A stretch of 64,000 bases of DNA from Microvirga arvi (GTDB taxonomy: Bacteria > Pseudomonadota > Alphaproteobacteria > Rhizobiales > Beijerinckiaceae), in assembly GCF_016892765.1 (NCBI RefSeq), contig NZ_JAFEMD010000011.1, positions 62,001 through 126,000 of the forward strand, given 5' to 3'. Both the position numbers and the translations under genes were made by a program. A model generated the notes under the pieces. It did no database searches, was not told where the DNA came from, and saw only the letters and a program-made list of their open reading frames with translations. Shown here in pieces: positions 28,080 to 37,901 of this stretch; position 1 is the stretch's first letter; the number at the start of each line of letters is the position of its first letter.

Positions 28080-28108
28080 CTATTAAGCCTTTTTGAAGCA
28101 TTTGCCAA
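28080..28108 (-). promoter_or_regulatory. Candidate sigma-70 promoter for rplJ-rplL-rpoB-rpoC
   Basis: On the minus strand TTGGCA (28103-28108) and TAATAG (28080-28085) are 17 nt apart. The -35 differs from TTGACA at one position. It lies downstream of the ECF42 stop (28273) and upstream of rplJ, where a promoter is needed now that rplA and rplJ are no longer adjacent. The remaining gap 28109-28272 shows nothing else convincing. Confidence 0.5.
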
Positions 28109-28272
28109 GAGGCTTTTTGCCGGGCGACCTGTATTACTTTACGTTACGGAGTTTCTTCGGTTCGGCTGCTCGGCTGCCCGACTATTGCCTCGGTGGCATG
28201 GCTGGAAGCGCCCTGCCCTCCGTCGGATATGCTGAATCATCAGGCGCCCCATGAGAACCAAACCGACATCGA

Positions 28273-29532
28273 TCAGACTGAGCAGGCTGCTGCCCTTCCG
28301 AGAAGGAAGGCTTTCTCGCGCGCATTGCGGCTCAGCTCAGCCGCAAGCTCGAAGTGGTTCCTGGCTTCGGACAGCCGACCGGCACGGAACAGGAAATCCC
28401 CCTTCGCAGCCGGCAGAGGCGCATAGTGGGGCAAAGCAGCCGGATCGATTTCGTCCACGAGCACCAAGCCGGCTTCCGGGCCGAACGCCATGCTATGCGC
28501 CACCGCCCGGTTGAGATCGACGACCGGCGAGGGCGTGACCGAGCGAAGGATGTCATAGAGCGAGGCTAGCCTCGGCCAATCCGTTTCCTCCGCCCGAAGG
28601 GCACGGGCGTGGCAGGCGGCAAGCGCGGCTTGGAGGGCATAAGGCCCAGCGGCACCGCCCAAGCTTTCGGCGCGCTCCAGCGCCGCGAGACCCCGACGGA
28701 TCAGAAAGCGGTCCCACAGCGCCCGGTTCTGCTCGGTCAGGGGGATCGCGTCTCCCTGCGGCCCGACACGGGCTGCCAGGCGCGAGGCCTGGATTTCCAT
28801 GATTGCGAGGAGGCCGAAGACCTCAGGCTCGTCGGGCGCCAGACCGGCAAGGATGCGCCCCAGCCGCCGCGCCTCGGCACAGAGGGCCGGACGGATGAGG
28901 TCCTCCCCCGCGGTTGCCGAGTACCCTTCGTTGAAGATCAGGTAGATGACCTCCAGCACCGAAACGAGGCGGTCCCGCCGTTCCTCGCCGCGCGGAACCT
29001 CGAAGGACAGGCCTGCCTTGCCGAGGGTCTTCTTGGCCCGGACGATCCGCTGGGCGACCGTGGCTTCGCTGGTGAGGTAGGCGCGGGCGATCTCGTCCGT
29101 CGTCAGTCCGCCGATCAGGCGCAGGGTCAGCGCCACCCGCGCCTCCCGGGACAAGACCGGGTGGCAGGCGATGAAGATAAGGCCCAGCAACTCGTCGCCG
29201 ACATCGTCATCCATGGCCGCCTCGATCGCCGCGATGCCGGCCTCGTCCTCCTCCGAAAGGTCGCGGCCGATCTCGGCGTGCTTGCGAGCGAGCATCCTGC
29301 TGCGTCGCAGGAGGTCGATGGCCCGGCGCTTGGCCGTGGCGGTCAGCCAGGCGCCGGGATTGGCCGGGACCCCGGTTCTCGACCATTCCGACAGGGCCGT
29401 GACGAAGGCATCCTGCGCCAGCTCTTCGGCCAGCCCCACGTCCCGCACCATCCTGGCCAAGCCGGCAATGAGCCTCGCCCGCTCGATCCGGAAGATCGCC
29501 TCGATCGCCTGGTGGGTTTCAGACCCCGCCAT
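28273..29532 (-). CDS. ECF42-type RNA polymerase sigma factor with C-terminal extension
   Basis: Alternative sigma factor of the extracytoplasmic-function class. The 419 residues from MAGSETHQAIEAIF contain sigma region 2 (about 10-80, with AEELAQDAFVTALSEW), sigma region 4 (about 115-170, with GGLTTDEIARAYLTSEATV), and a helical TPR-like extension of about 240 residues ending SRNAREKAFLLGRAAA. That extension, plus the neighbouring DGPF gene, is the hallmark of group ECF42, which lacks a classical anti-sigma factor. A GTG-initiated form 12 codons longer is possible. It lies 49 nt after its DGPF partner and interrupts the rplKA / rplJL-rpoBC cluster. Its targets are unknown; in this group the DGPF gene itself is a likely target. 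Confidence 0.9.
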   Translation of the reverse strand: MAGSETHQAIEAIFRIERARLIAGLARMVRDVGLAEELAQDAFVTALSEWSRTGVPANPGAWLTATAKRRAIDLLRRSRMLARKHAEIGRDLSEEDEAGIAAIEAAMDDDVGDELLGLIFIACHPVLSREARVALTLRLIGGLTTDEIARAYLTSEATVAQRIVRAKKTLGKAGLSFEVPRGEERRDRLVSVLEVIYLIFNEGYSATAGEDLIRPALCAEARRLGRILAGLAPDEPEVFGLLAIMEIQASRLAARVGPQGDAIPLTEQNRALWDRFLIRRGLAALERAESLGGAAGPYALQAALAACHARALRAEETDWPRLASLYDILRSVTPSPVVDLNRAVAHSMAFGPEAGLVLVDEIDPAALPHYAPLPAAKGDFLFRAGRLSEARNHFELAAELSRNAREKAFLLGRAAACSV

Positions 29533-29581
29533 CGTCGTGGTCACGAGGGCATCCCGAGCCGCGGGCAAGCGGCCGGAGGGC

Positions 29582-30004
29582 TCATTGGCCTGAGGTCTTG
29601 GCCCGGAGCTGCCTTTCCCGCTCGGCGATTTCCGGTGTCACGGCATCGCCGAAATCCGCCATCTCGTAGATCGGACGGATCTCGATCTCGCTCGGGCCGA
29701 ACATCGGATTGGGACAGCGCTTCACCCACTCGACCGCCTCCGCCATGTCCTTGACCTCCCACAGCCAGAAGCCGGCGACGAGCTCGCGGGTCTCGGCGAA
29801 AGGCCCGTCGATGACAGTGCGGCCCGGGCCGTCGAAGGCAACCCGCTTGCCCTGCGACGACGGCTTGAGTCCGTCACCAGCCAGGAGAATGCCGGCCTTG
29901 ACCAGCTCTTCGTTAAACCGACCCATGGCCTCGAAAAGCTCGGTCGTGGGCATGACGCCCGCTTCGCTGTCCTCGGTCGCCTTCACCAACACCATCACGC
30001 GCAT
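29582..30004 (-). CDS. DGPF/YCII-domain protein, partner of the ECF42 sigma factor
   Basis: A 140-residue YCII-like (dimeric alpha-beta barrel) protein. The diagnostic DGPF motif appears as TVIDGPFAETRELVAGFWLW at about residues 65-84. AAGGAG lies a few bases before the ATG at 30004. Proteins of this kind are consistently encoded beside ECF42 sigma factors and are their proposed regulatory targets or partners; their biochemical function is not established. The gene is 182 nt downstream of rplA on the same strand but is separated from it by an intrinsic terminator, so it probably has its own promoter. Confidence 0.9.
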   Translation of the reverse strand: MRVMVLVKATEDSEAGVMPTTELFEAMGRFNEELVKAGILLAGDGLKPSSQGKRVAFDGPGRTVIDGPFAETRELVAGFWLWEVKDMAEAVEWVKRCPNPMFGPSEIEIRPIYEMADFGDAVTPEIAERERQLRAKTSGQ

Positions 30005-30136
30005 CGTCTCATCTCCTTGTGATCCAGGGAGGCCGCACGGGCTCTCCTGCCTCTACGACGAACGGGCATCCGCAGGATCGACATCCCGTTGGAATTTTTT
30101 GCACCAGAACGATCCGAAAAGGGACTCGGAAAAGAA

Positions 30137-30162
30137 AAAGCCCGGCACGAAGGCCGGGCTTT
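30137..30162 (-). terminator. Intrinsic terminator after rplA
   Basis: AAAGCCCGGC (30137-30146) and GCCGGGCTTT (30153-30162) form a perfect 10-bp stem with a 6-nt loop. On the minus strand it is followed by a T-rich run (TTCTTTTCC), as expected for Rho-independent termination of the rplK-rplA transcript 25 nt after the rplA stop. It insulates the ribosomal genes from the ECF42 cassette. Confidence 0.85.
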
Positions 30163-30186
30163 CTCGATTGTCTAGCAACGGGCTTG

Positions 30187-30888
<702 letters not shown>

Positions 30889-30898
30889 CATGCCCTCC

Positions 30899-31327
30899 TT
30901 ATGCCACTTCCATGCCCATCGAGCGCGCGGAGCCCTCGATCATGGCCATGGCGGATTCAACGGTGTCGCAGTTGAGATCGACCATCTTCTTCTCGGCGAT
31001 CTCACGGATCTGGTCGCGGGTCACGCGGCCGACATTGCCGCCCTTGCCGGGGGTCTGCGAACCCTTGTCGATCTTCGCGGCCTTCTTGAGCCAGTACGAG
31101 ACCGGGGGCTGCTTCATCTCGAAGGTGAAGGAACGATCCTGATACGCGGTGATGATCACCGGGATCGGGGTGCCCTTCTCCATCTGCGCGGTCTTCGCGT
31201 TGAAGGCTTTGCAGAATTCCATGATGTTCAGGCCGCGCTGACCGAGCGCCGGACCGATCGGCGGCGACGGGTTGGCTGCGCCTGCGGGCACTTGAAGCTT
31301 AACGTAGCCCGAGATTTTCTTTGCCAT
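30899..31327 (-). CDS. rplK: 50S ribosomal protein L11
   Basis: L11 forms the GTPase-associated centre with 23S rRNA and is needed for RelA activation and thiostrepton binding. The start [16 protein letters not shown] gives 142 residues; the in-frame extension upstream does not match L11. The proline-rich N-terminal helix region [20 protein letters not shown] and C-terminal [12 protein letters not shown] are standard. It is 172 nt from nusG, a gap that carries two hairpins. Confidence 0.97.
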   Translation of the reverse strand: MAKKISGYVKLQVPAGAANPSPPIGPALGQRGLNIMEFCKAFNAKTAQMEKGTPIPVIITAYQDRSFTFEMKQPPVSYWLKKAAKIDKGSQTPGKGGNVGRVTRDQIREIAEKKMVDLNCDTVESAMAMIEGSARSMGMEVA

Positions 31328-31442
31328 AGGACTGCTCCCAATGGACCACCCGCCCGGCGCCAACCGAGCGGCATGGCAGTTGCAGATCGCGGTGCGGCCT
31401 GAAGCTCCCGGCTGGCGACCGGGCAGACCTTCCGCGGATGAA

Positions 31443-31488
31443 AGGCCCTGTCATAGGGCCTGGAAAGTGTCACCAGTCAGGTGCCACT
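31443..31488 (-). terminator. Two hairpins in the nusG-rplK spacer
   Basis: AGGCCCT/AGGGCCT (31443-31461) is a perfect 7-bp stem; on the minus strand it is followed by TTTC. AGTGTCACC/GGTGCCACT (31466-31488) is a 9-bp stem with one mismatch and lies 12 nt from the nusG end on the rplK side. Together they could partly terminate nusG transcripts or structure the rplKA leader, where L1 binds in E. coli. The role is inferred from position. Confidence 0.4.
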
Positions 31489-31499
31489 TCCCGAAACGC

Positions 31500-32033
31500 T
31501 CAGACCTTCTCGACCTGAGCGTATTCGAGCTCGACCGGCGTGGCGCGGCCGAAGATGGAGACCGCCACCTTGAGGCGGGCCCGGGCGTGGTCGACTTCCT
31601 CGACGACGCCGTTGAACGAGGCGAAGGGGCCGTCCGAGACGCGGACCTGCTCGCCGACCTCGAAGCTGACGGAGGGCTTAGGATGATCGACACCCTCGGC
31701 CACCTGACCCTTGATGCGCTCGGCCTCGCGATCCGGGATCGGAACCGGCTTGGACTTGTCCGCGCCCAGGAAGCCCGTCACCTTCGGGGTATTCTTGATG
31801 AGGTGATAGACCTCGTCGGTCAGGTCGCACTTCACCAGGACGTAGCCCGGGAAGAACTTGCGCTCCGTATCGACCTTACGGCCGCGGCGCACCTCGACCA
31901 CCTTCTCGGTCGGCACCATGACCTCATCGAACTTGTCTTCCAAGCCACGCTGGGCAGCCTGATCCTTGATCGACTGGGCGACCTTGTTCTCGAAGTTCGA
32001 GTAGGCGTGGACGATATACCAACGCTTCGTCAT
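31500..32033 (-). CDS. nusG: Transcription termination/antitermination factor NusG
   Basis: NusG binds RNA polymerase and couples it to Rho or the ribosome. The 177 residues show an N-terminal NGN domain beginning MTKRWYIVHAYSNFENKVAQ, the FPGYVLVKCDLTDEVYHLIK core, and a C-terminal KOW domain (FEVGEQVRVSDGPFASFNGV). Length is typical. It lies 12 nt after secE, the universal bacterial pairing, and 172 nt before rplK. Confidence 0.98.
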   Translation of the reverse strand: MTKRWYIVHAYSNFENKVAQSIKDQAAQRGLEDKFDEVMVPTEKVVEVRRGRKVDTERKFFPGYVLVKCDLTDEVYHLIKNTPKVTGFLGADKSKPVPIPDREAERIKGQVAEGVDHPKPSVSFEVGEQVRVSDGPFASFNGVVEEVDHARARLKVAVSIFGRATPVELEYAQVEKV

Positions 32034-32045
32034 TGCATCCGCCTC

Positions 32046-32246
32046 TTAACCACCAAGCCCGAGAATTACGGAGCGAACGCCCCAGCCGATCACCTGATCG
32101 ACGACCAGGAAGAAGATGCTGGCAAGGACCACCATCACGAACACCATGGCGGTCGTGATCATGGTCTCCTTGCGCGTCGGCCAGGTCACCTTCGCGGCTT
32201 CCGAGCGGACCTGCTGTATGAAATCGAACGGGTTCGTCTTCGCCAT
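32046..32246 (-). CDS. secE: Preprotein translocase subunit SecE
   Basis: SecE is the small essential clamp of the SecYEG translocon. The start MAKTNPFDFIQQVRSEAAKV gives 66 residues, the short single-span form; the extra residues in frame upstream are arginine-rich and unlikely to be translated. The conserved amphipathic WPTRKET segment precedes one transmembrane helix (about residues 30-50). It lies between tRNA-Trp and nusG, as in most proteobacteria. Confidence 0.96.
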   Translation of the reverse strand: MAKTNPFDFIQQVRSEAAKVTWPTRKETMITTAMVFVMVVLASIFFLVVDQVIGWGVRSVILGLGG

Positions 32247-32320
32247 TTCACTGCGCCCACGTCGCCTTGAGAGCAACAGCGGACGTCCTCTAAGGGCATG
32301 CTTGAGCCCAAATTGAAGGG

Positions 32321-32349
32321 GCGCGAGGCTGCTTTTTCAAGCCTCGCGC
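32321..32349 (-). other. 9-bp hairpin between tRNA-Trp and secE
   Basis: GCGCGAGGC (32321-32329) and GCCTCGCGC (32341-32349) form a perfect 9-bp stem with an 11-nt loop. It could be a processing site for the tRNA-Trp 3' trailer or an attenuator between the tRNA and secE. No U-run follows it on the minus strand. Confidence 0.4.
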
Positions 32350-32409
32350 CACCTGTTCAAACCATCTGCGGGGCGCTCTTTAAAGCAAAACGCCCGCTTT
32401 GTCGACCGC

Positions 32410-32486
32410 TGGCAGGAGTGGAGGGACTCGAACCCCCAACCCCCGGTTTTGGAGACCGGTGCTCTAGCCGATTGAGCTACACTCCT
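32410..32486 (-). tRNA. tRNA-Trp (anticodon CCA)
   Basis: A complete cloverleaf can be drawn: acceptor stem AGGAGTG/CACTCCT, D arm GTAGCTCAATCGGCTAGAGC, anticodon loop CTCCAAA giving CCA, and T arm GGGTTCGAGTCCC. The 3' CCA is encoded at 32410-32412. It lies between tuf copy 2 and secE, a conserved proteobacterial order. Confidence 0.97.
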
Positions 32487-32529
32487 CCGGCGGTCAACAG
32501 GTGGCGGAAACCCGCCACCTGGATCGGTA

Positions 32530-33720
<1,191 letters not shown>

Positions 33721-33927
33721 TGATCTCTACCTTACATAGGCCAGGAACAAAAAACCCAGGGGCGTCCGATATTGCGGTTGGGCTCATTGTGCAAGAGCCA
33801 ATTTCGAAATTGCAGAACCTTATGCCTATAAGCCGATCCCCTCGCCCACCAAGCACGGATCGCCGGACGCCTCACCAGAGGTGCTTACCGCCAAAAGCAC
33901 AAGCTAGACAGGAACTGCAGGGAAAGG

Positions 33928-34001
33928 TGGAGCGGGTGAAGGGAATCGAACCCTCGTATTCAGCTTGGAAGGCTGCTGCTCTACCATTGAGCTACACCCG
34001 C
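33928..34001 (-). tRNA. tRNA-Gly (anticodon TCC)
   Basis: The acceptor stem GCGGGTG/CACCCGC, D arm GTAGCTCAATGGTAGAGC, anticodon loop CTTCCAA giving TCC, and T arm GGGTTCGATTCCC are all present, with an encoded CCA at 33928-33930. It lies 17 nt downstream of tRNA-Tyr and 207 nt upstream of tuf copy 2, probably in one transcript. Confidence 0.97.
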
Positions 34002-34018
34002 ATGCCCTTCTGATTGGG

Positions 34019-34103
34019 TGGTGGGGGAAGTAGGACTCGAACCTACGAAGGCATAGCCAGCGGATTTACAGTCCGCCCCCTTTGCCGCTCGGGACATTCC
34101 CCC
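34019..34103 (-). tRNA. tRNA-Tyr (anticodon GTA)
   Basis: Class II tRNA with a long variable arm. Acceptor stem GGGGGAA/TTCCCCC, anticodon loop CTGTAAA giving GTA, and T arm AGGTTCGAGTCCT are visible, with CCA encoded at 34019-34021. It is the first gene of the tRNA-Tyr, tRNA-Gly, tuf, tRNA-Trp, secE, nusG unit; I see no clear promoter in the divergent gap with rlmB. Confidence 0.97.
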
Positions 34104-34294
34104 TAAGAACCCAACCCGAACGCAAAACGCCGAGGCCGTTCTGTAAAGCGCTTGGCCAAGGCCCGACGCTCCGTGGCGCTCTTATGGTGAGGTGGATGGC
34201 CGGTGTCAACCTCAAAGCGCAACGAAATCGGATGGTCGTGAATGGGCGCTCCCTGTGCTATTGCCCTGGGAACAACACGTGAGATTTAAAGAGC

Positions 34295-35119
34295 ATGAGC
34301 GAGCGCCCATCCCCCTTCCGCAAGCCCCGTTTTCAGCGCCCCCATGGGAAGCCCGGCCGCCGCGACCATCAGGCCAAACGGCCGAATTTCGAGATCGACA
34401 CCACCATTCTCTATGGGTGGCACCCGGTGGCTGAAGCCTTACGCAACGGCAATCGAACGATTCGCCGCCTGCTGGCGACCGAGAACTCCGCACGGCGCCT
34501 CAGCGAGGAACTGGGCGCTCCGTTGCCTATCGAACCCGAGATCGTCCGCCCTGACGAGATCAACCGCCTTCTGGAACCGGACGCTGTTCACCAGGGCCTG
34601 TATGCCGAGGCCGATCCCCTGCCCTCGCCGTCAGTCGACACCTTGAGCGGAAAGCGCGTGGTCCTGGCTCTCGACCAGATCACAGACCCTCACAATGTCG
34701 GTGCCATCGTCCGAACGGCAGCGGCTTTCGATGTGGAAGCCATCATCACCACGGCAAGGCACAGTCCGGCTGCCACGGGCGTTCTGGCCAAGTCCGCGTC
34801 GGGCGGACTCGAGCACGTGCCCTTCATGATCGTGCGGAACCTTGGAGATACGCTCACAGCGCTTGGCGAGCGCGGTTTCCAGCGAATCGGCCTCGATTCC
34901 ACGGGGGACGCGAGCCTGGATGAGGTGCAGATCACGCTGCCCGTCGTTCTGGTTCTGGGCTCGGAAGGCAAGGGATTGCGCCAGAGAACGCGCGAATGCT
35001 GCGACGTGATCGGACGGCTCGATATGCCCGGTGCCATCAAGAGCCTGAACGTCTCCAATGCCACAGCCATTTCCCTTTATGCTGTGGTCAGAGGCGCCGC
35101 CAGAAACGCTGGAAAGTGA
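34295..35119 (+). CDS. rlmB: 23S rRNA (guanosine-2'-O)-methyltransferase, RlmB/TrmH family
   Basis: SpoU-type SAM-dependent 2'-O-ribose methyltransferase. The 274 residues show a disordered basic N-terminus (1-35), a substrate-binding domain starting TTILYGWHPVAEALRNGN, and the knotted catalytic domain with the three family motifs: VLALDQITDPHNVGAIVRTA (motif 1, Asn-Arg), VLGSEGKGLRQRT (motif 2) and IKSLNVSNATAISLY (motif 3). Length and the YGWHPVAEAL start favour RlmB, which methylates G2251 of 23S rRNA. It is divergent from tRNA-Tyr. Confidence 0.88.
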   Translation: MSERPSPFRKPRFQRPHGKPGRRDHQAKRPNFEIDTTILYGWHPVAEALRNGNRTIRRLLATENSARRLSEELGAPLPIEPEIVRPDEINRLLEPDAVHQGLYAEADPLPSPSVDTLSGKRVVLALDQITDPHNVGAIVRTAAAFDVEAIITTARHSPAATGVLAKSASGGLEHVPFMIVRNLGDTLTALGERGFQRIGLDSTGDASLDEVQITLPVVLVLGSEGKGLRQRTRECCDVIGRLDMPGAIKSLNVSNATAISLYAVVRGAARNAGK

Positions 35120-35358
35120 TGCCCTGCACGAAGATAAGCCATTGTCCTTGCTGAAGATTTTTCATGATCACGCGACTTCTTAGACGGAAGTCGCAAATAC
35201 CAATTGTGAATTGTGGAAACAAAGTCCGGAGGTAGCCTCCCGTTCGATGGACTTTCTTGACTGTGCTGAGCAGTCACGATGCCTCGGCCTAAGAGCCCGC
35301 CAGGCGGGCTTGCGGCCCAGAACCCGGATCACCGGGCACATCTATGGAAGGGAACCCT

Positions 35359-37077
35359 ATGGCAACAGCAGCAACTACGCCGCATTCGGCCGCCGCAGCG
35401 CGGCCGATGACGCGAGAGGAGAAGAAGGTCATTCTGGCCTCCTCCCTCGGCACCGTCTTCGAATGGTATGATTTCTATCTCTACGGCTCCCTCGCCACGA
35501 TCATCGGCGCGCAGTTCTTCTCCGCCTTCGACGTGACGACCCGTAACGTCTTCGCGCTTCTCGCCTTCGCGGCAGGCTTCCTGGTCCGCCCGTTCGGCGC
35601 CATCTTCTTCGGCCGCATCGGCGATCTGGTTGGCCGTAAGTACACCTTCCTGATCACGATCCTGATCATGGGCTTCTCGACCTTCCTGGTCGGCCTGCTG
35701 CCCAGCTACGCCCAGATCGGCTGGATTGCACCGGTTGTGCTGATCGCACTGCGCATGCTGCAGGGCCTGGCGCTCGGCGGCGAATACGGCGGTGCGGCGG
35801 TTTATGTGGCCGAGCACGCTCCGGTGGGCCGTCGCGGCTTCTACACCAGCTTCATCCAGATCACGGCGACTGTCGGCCTGCTGCTGTCGCTCGTAGTCAT
35901 TCTCGTGCTGCGCACATGGATGGGTGAGCAGGGCTTCCAGACCGGTGAGGGCTGGCCGATTGCCGGCTGGCGCATTCCGTTCCTGCTTTCCGTGGTGCTC
36001 CTCGGCATTTCCGTCTGGATCCGTCTCCAGATGAACGAGTCGCCGGCCTTCAAGAAGATGAAGGAAGAAGGCACCCTGTCGAAGGCTCCCCTGAAGGAGG
36101 CGTTCGGCCAGTGGAGCAACCTCAAGATGGTGCTCATCGCTCTGATCGGCCTCGCGATCGGCCAGGCGGTGGTATGGTACACCGGCCAGTTCTACGCGCT
36201 GTTCTTCCTCCAGAGCATCCTGAAGGTCGACCTGCTTACCTCGAACGTGCTGATCGCCTGGTCGCTGATCATCGGAACCGGAGGCTTCGTCTTCTTCGGG
36301 GCGCTGTCGGATAAGATCGGCCGCAAGCCGGTGATTCTCGGCGGCTGCCTGATTGCGGCGATTACCTACTTCCCGCTCTTCGGCGCTCTCACGAATGTGG
36401 CCAGCCCACGCCTCAACCAGGCGCTTGAGACCGCGAAGGTCCAGGTTGTGGCGGATCCTGCCACCTGCGGCTCGGTGTTCGATCCGGTCGGCATCCGCAC
36501 CTTCACCGCACCGTGCGACATCGCCCGCGTGGCCCTGGCTCGCTCGGCGGTCAAGTACGAGCTCGTTCCGGCTGCTGCTGGTACCGCTCCGAAGGTGACC
36601 TTCAACGGCAAGGAAACTCCAATTGCTGCTGCCATTCCGGCCAACATCACGGCCTTCACGGCAGCGGCTGCAGAGGCGGGCTATCCGAAGGCCGGCGATC
36701 CGACCATCCTGAAGGTCGGCGGCTTCTTCGACGCCCTTGGCAATGCTCAGGCTCTCAAGGCCATCGGCATCCTGACCATTCTGGTGATTTACGTCACCAT
36801 GGTGTACGGCCCGATCGCCGCTGCTCTGGTGGAGTTCTTCCCCACCCGCATCCGCTATACCGCGATGTCCTTGCCCTACCACATCGCCAACGGCTGGTTC
36901 GGCGGTCTGTTGCCTCCCACCGCCTTCGCGATGGTGGCTGCCACCGGCGACATCTACTACGGCCTGTGGTACCCGATCGTGATCGCCCTGGTGACCTTCG
37001 TGGTCGGCCTGCTCTTCGTGCCGGAAACCAAGGACCGGGATATCATGACCTACGAAGGCGCCGGCGTAAGGCGTTAA
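35359..37077 (+). CDS. MHS-family MFS transporter with an extra exported loop
   Basis: Proton-coupled metabolite symporter of the metabolite:H+ symporter (MHS) group, related to ProP and ShiA. The start is the ATG at 35359, preceded by GGAAGGGAAC; an ATG five codons earlier is less likely. The 572 residues carry SSLGTVFEWYDFYLYGSLA in TM1 and the MFS loop signature GRIGDLVGRKYTFLITI. Residues about 345-460 form a non-membrane insertion with two cysteines (TCGSVF and PCDIA) that would face the periplasm, making it longer than the usual 430-450 residues. The substrate cannot be deduced. A strong terminator follows. Confidence 0.88.
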   Translation: MATAATTPHSAAAARPMTREEKKVILASSLGTVFEWYDFYLYGSLATIIGAQFFSAFDVTTRNVFALLAFAAGFLVRPFGAIFFGRIGDLVGRKYTFLITILIMGFSTFLVGLLPSYAQIGWIAPVVLIALRMLQGLALGGEYGGAAVYVAEHAPVGRRGFYTSFIQITATVGLLLSLVVILVLRTWMGEQGFQTGEGWPIAGWRIPFLLSVVLLGISVWIRLQMNESPAFKKMKEEGTLSKAPLKEAFGQWSNLKMVLIALIGLAIGQAVVWYTGQFYALFFLQSILKVDLLTSNVLIAWSLIIGTGGFVFFGALSDKIGRKPVILGGCLIAAITYFPLFGALTNVASPRLNQALETAKVQVVADPATCGSVFDPVGIRTFTAPCDIARVALARSAVKYELVPAAAGTAPKVTFNGKETPIAAAIPANITAFTAAAAEAGYPKAGDPTILKVGGFFDALGNAQALKAIGILTILVIYVTMVYGPIAAALVEFFPTRIRYTAMSLPYHIANGWFGGLLPPTAFAMVAATGDIYYGLWYPIVIALVTFVVGLLFVPETKDRDIMTYEGAGVRR

Positions 37078-37104
37078 GCTTCCGGAAAGCCTCTCATGAA
37101 CAGG

Positions 37105-37131
37105 AAAGCCCCGCCGAAAGGCGGGGCTTTT
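37105..37131 (+). terminator. Intrinsic terminator after the MHS transporter
   Basis: AAAGCCCCGCC (37105-37115), a GAAA loop and GGCGGGGCTTT (37120-37130) form a perfect 11-bp GC-rich stem followed by TTTTCGTT, 28 nt after the transporter stop. Because the stem begins with AAA it could also act on the converging gene at 37155-37463. Confidence 0.9.
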
Positions 37132-37154
37132 CGTTGAACAGGTGAAGCCGCCGG

Positions 37155-37463
37155 TCAGTAGCAGGTCGTCACGCGGCGGACGATCCAACCCTCGCCTTCG
37201 ACGAACATGCGCTTCCGCGAGATATCGCAATAAGCATCGCCACCCGTACCCGACTGAACCGAAGCTGTGGTGTCCACGTCCTTGGCCGACACTGAGGTCA
37301 CCGCCTCCTTCGCGGGCTTGGCCGCGGCACCTTGGCTGGCCGGTGCAGCCTCGACTGCTCCAACCAGGCCTGCACCGGCGAAGATCGACAATACGACGAG
37401 AAGTTTGAGGCCGCCTTGCAGCGGCGAGGGTCTAGACGGAACAGAAGCCCCTGAGGTCTCCAT
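37155..37463 (-). CDS. Hypothetical exported protein
   Basis: A 102-residue protein I do not recognise. The start METSGASVPSRPSP is chosen because CCAAGGAGTTGG lies just upstream. Residues about 17-38 (LKLLVVLSIFAGAGLVGAVEA) form a signal peptide. The mature part is alanine/lysine-rich and ends with YCDISRKRMFVEGEGWIVRR, two cysteines near the C-terminus suggesting a disulphide. It converges on the MHS transporter gene and shares its terminator region. Confidence 0.75.
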   Translation of the reverse strand: METSGASVPSRPSPLQGGLKLLVVLSIFAGAGLVGAVEAAPASQGAAAKPAKEAVTSVSAKDVDTTASVQSGTGGDAYCDISRKRMFVEGEGWIVRRVTTCY

Positions 37464-37512
37464 GATACCAACTCCTTGGTTTCTCTTTGCCTTACAATCG
37501 CAGAGCCAGGAG

Positions 37513-37541
37513 TTGGTTTCGGTGTGCTGGAACACTTAATA
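37513..37541 (+). promoter_or_regulatory. Candidate promoter for tRNA-Thr
   Basis: TTGGTT (37513-37518) and TTAATA (37536-37541) are 17 nt apart, placing a start of transcription near 37548, about 55 nt before tRNA-Thr. The match is moderate; there is no other good candidate in the gap. Confidence 0.4.
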
Positions 37542-37602
37542 TTTACGTTTGTATGGAACTTGCGTCCTGCTGCGTGTGCTGCTACCTCAGCCTGCAAGTT
37601 CA

Positions 37603-37677
37603 GCCGGTGTAGCACAGCGGTAGTGCAGCGGTTTTGTAAACCGAAGGTCGGGAGTTCGATCCTCTCCACCGGCACCA
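37603..37677 (+). tRNA. tRNA-Thr (anticodon TGT)
   Basis: Acceptor stem GCCGGTG/CACCGGC, a D arm of unusual GCAC-GTGC pairing, anticodon loop TTTGTAA giving TGT, and T arm GGAGTTCGATCCTC can all be drawn, with CCA encoded at 37675-37677. The sequence resembles alphaproteobacterial tRNA-Thr(UGU). It stands alone between two terminators. Confidence 0.95.
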
Positions 37678-37708
37678 CTCTTCTAATGAAACAGGCCATG
37701 TTTCACCA

Positions 37709-37745
37709 AAAGCCTCGGCATCTCGCCGAGGCTTTCCGCTTTTTA
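37709..37745 (+). terminator. Intrinsic terminator after tRNA-Thr
   Basis: AAAGCCTCGGC (37709-37719) pairs with GCCGAGGCTTT (37725-37735) across a 5-nt loop, followed by CCGCTTTTT. It lies 31 nt after the tRNA 3' end. Confidence 0.88.
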
Positions 37746-37901
37746 CGGACCAGCGGCCGGAAGCGGCTTCCCCTTGATGATGGCAAAGCCTGCCCTCTTC
37801 CCTTTCGGCATCCTACCGTCGGCCGGAGTAGCCCATCTGCCCACACATGAGTTCCCGCAAAATGCGCCTAATCTGCCATCCAGCTCTTGCTGGAGGCCCT
37901 C

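Noticed and set aside
37887-37901. An earlier start for the small protein at 37902.
   Set aside because: The ribosome-binding site GGAGG lies right before 37902; the earlier start has none.
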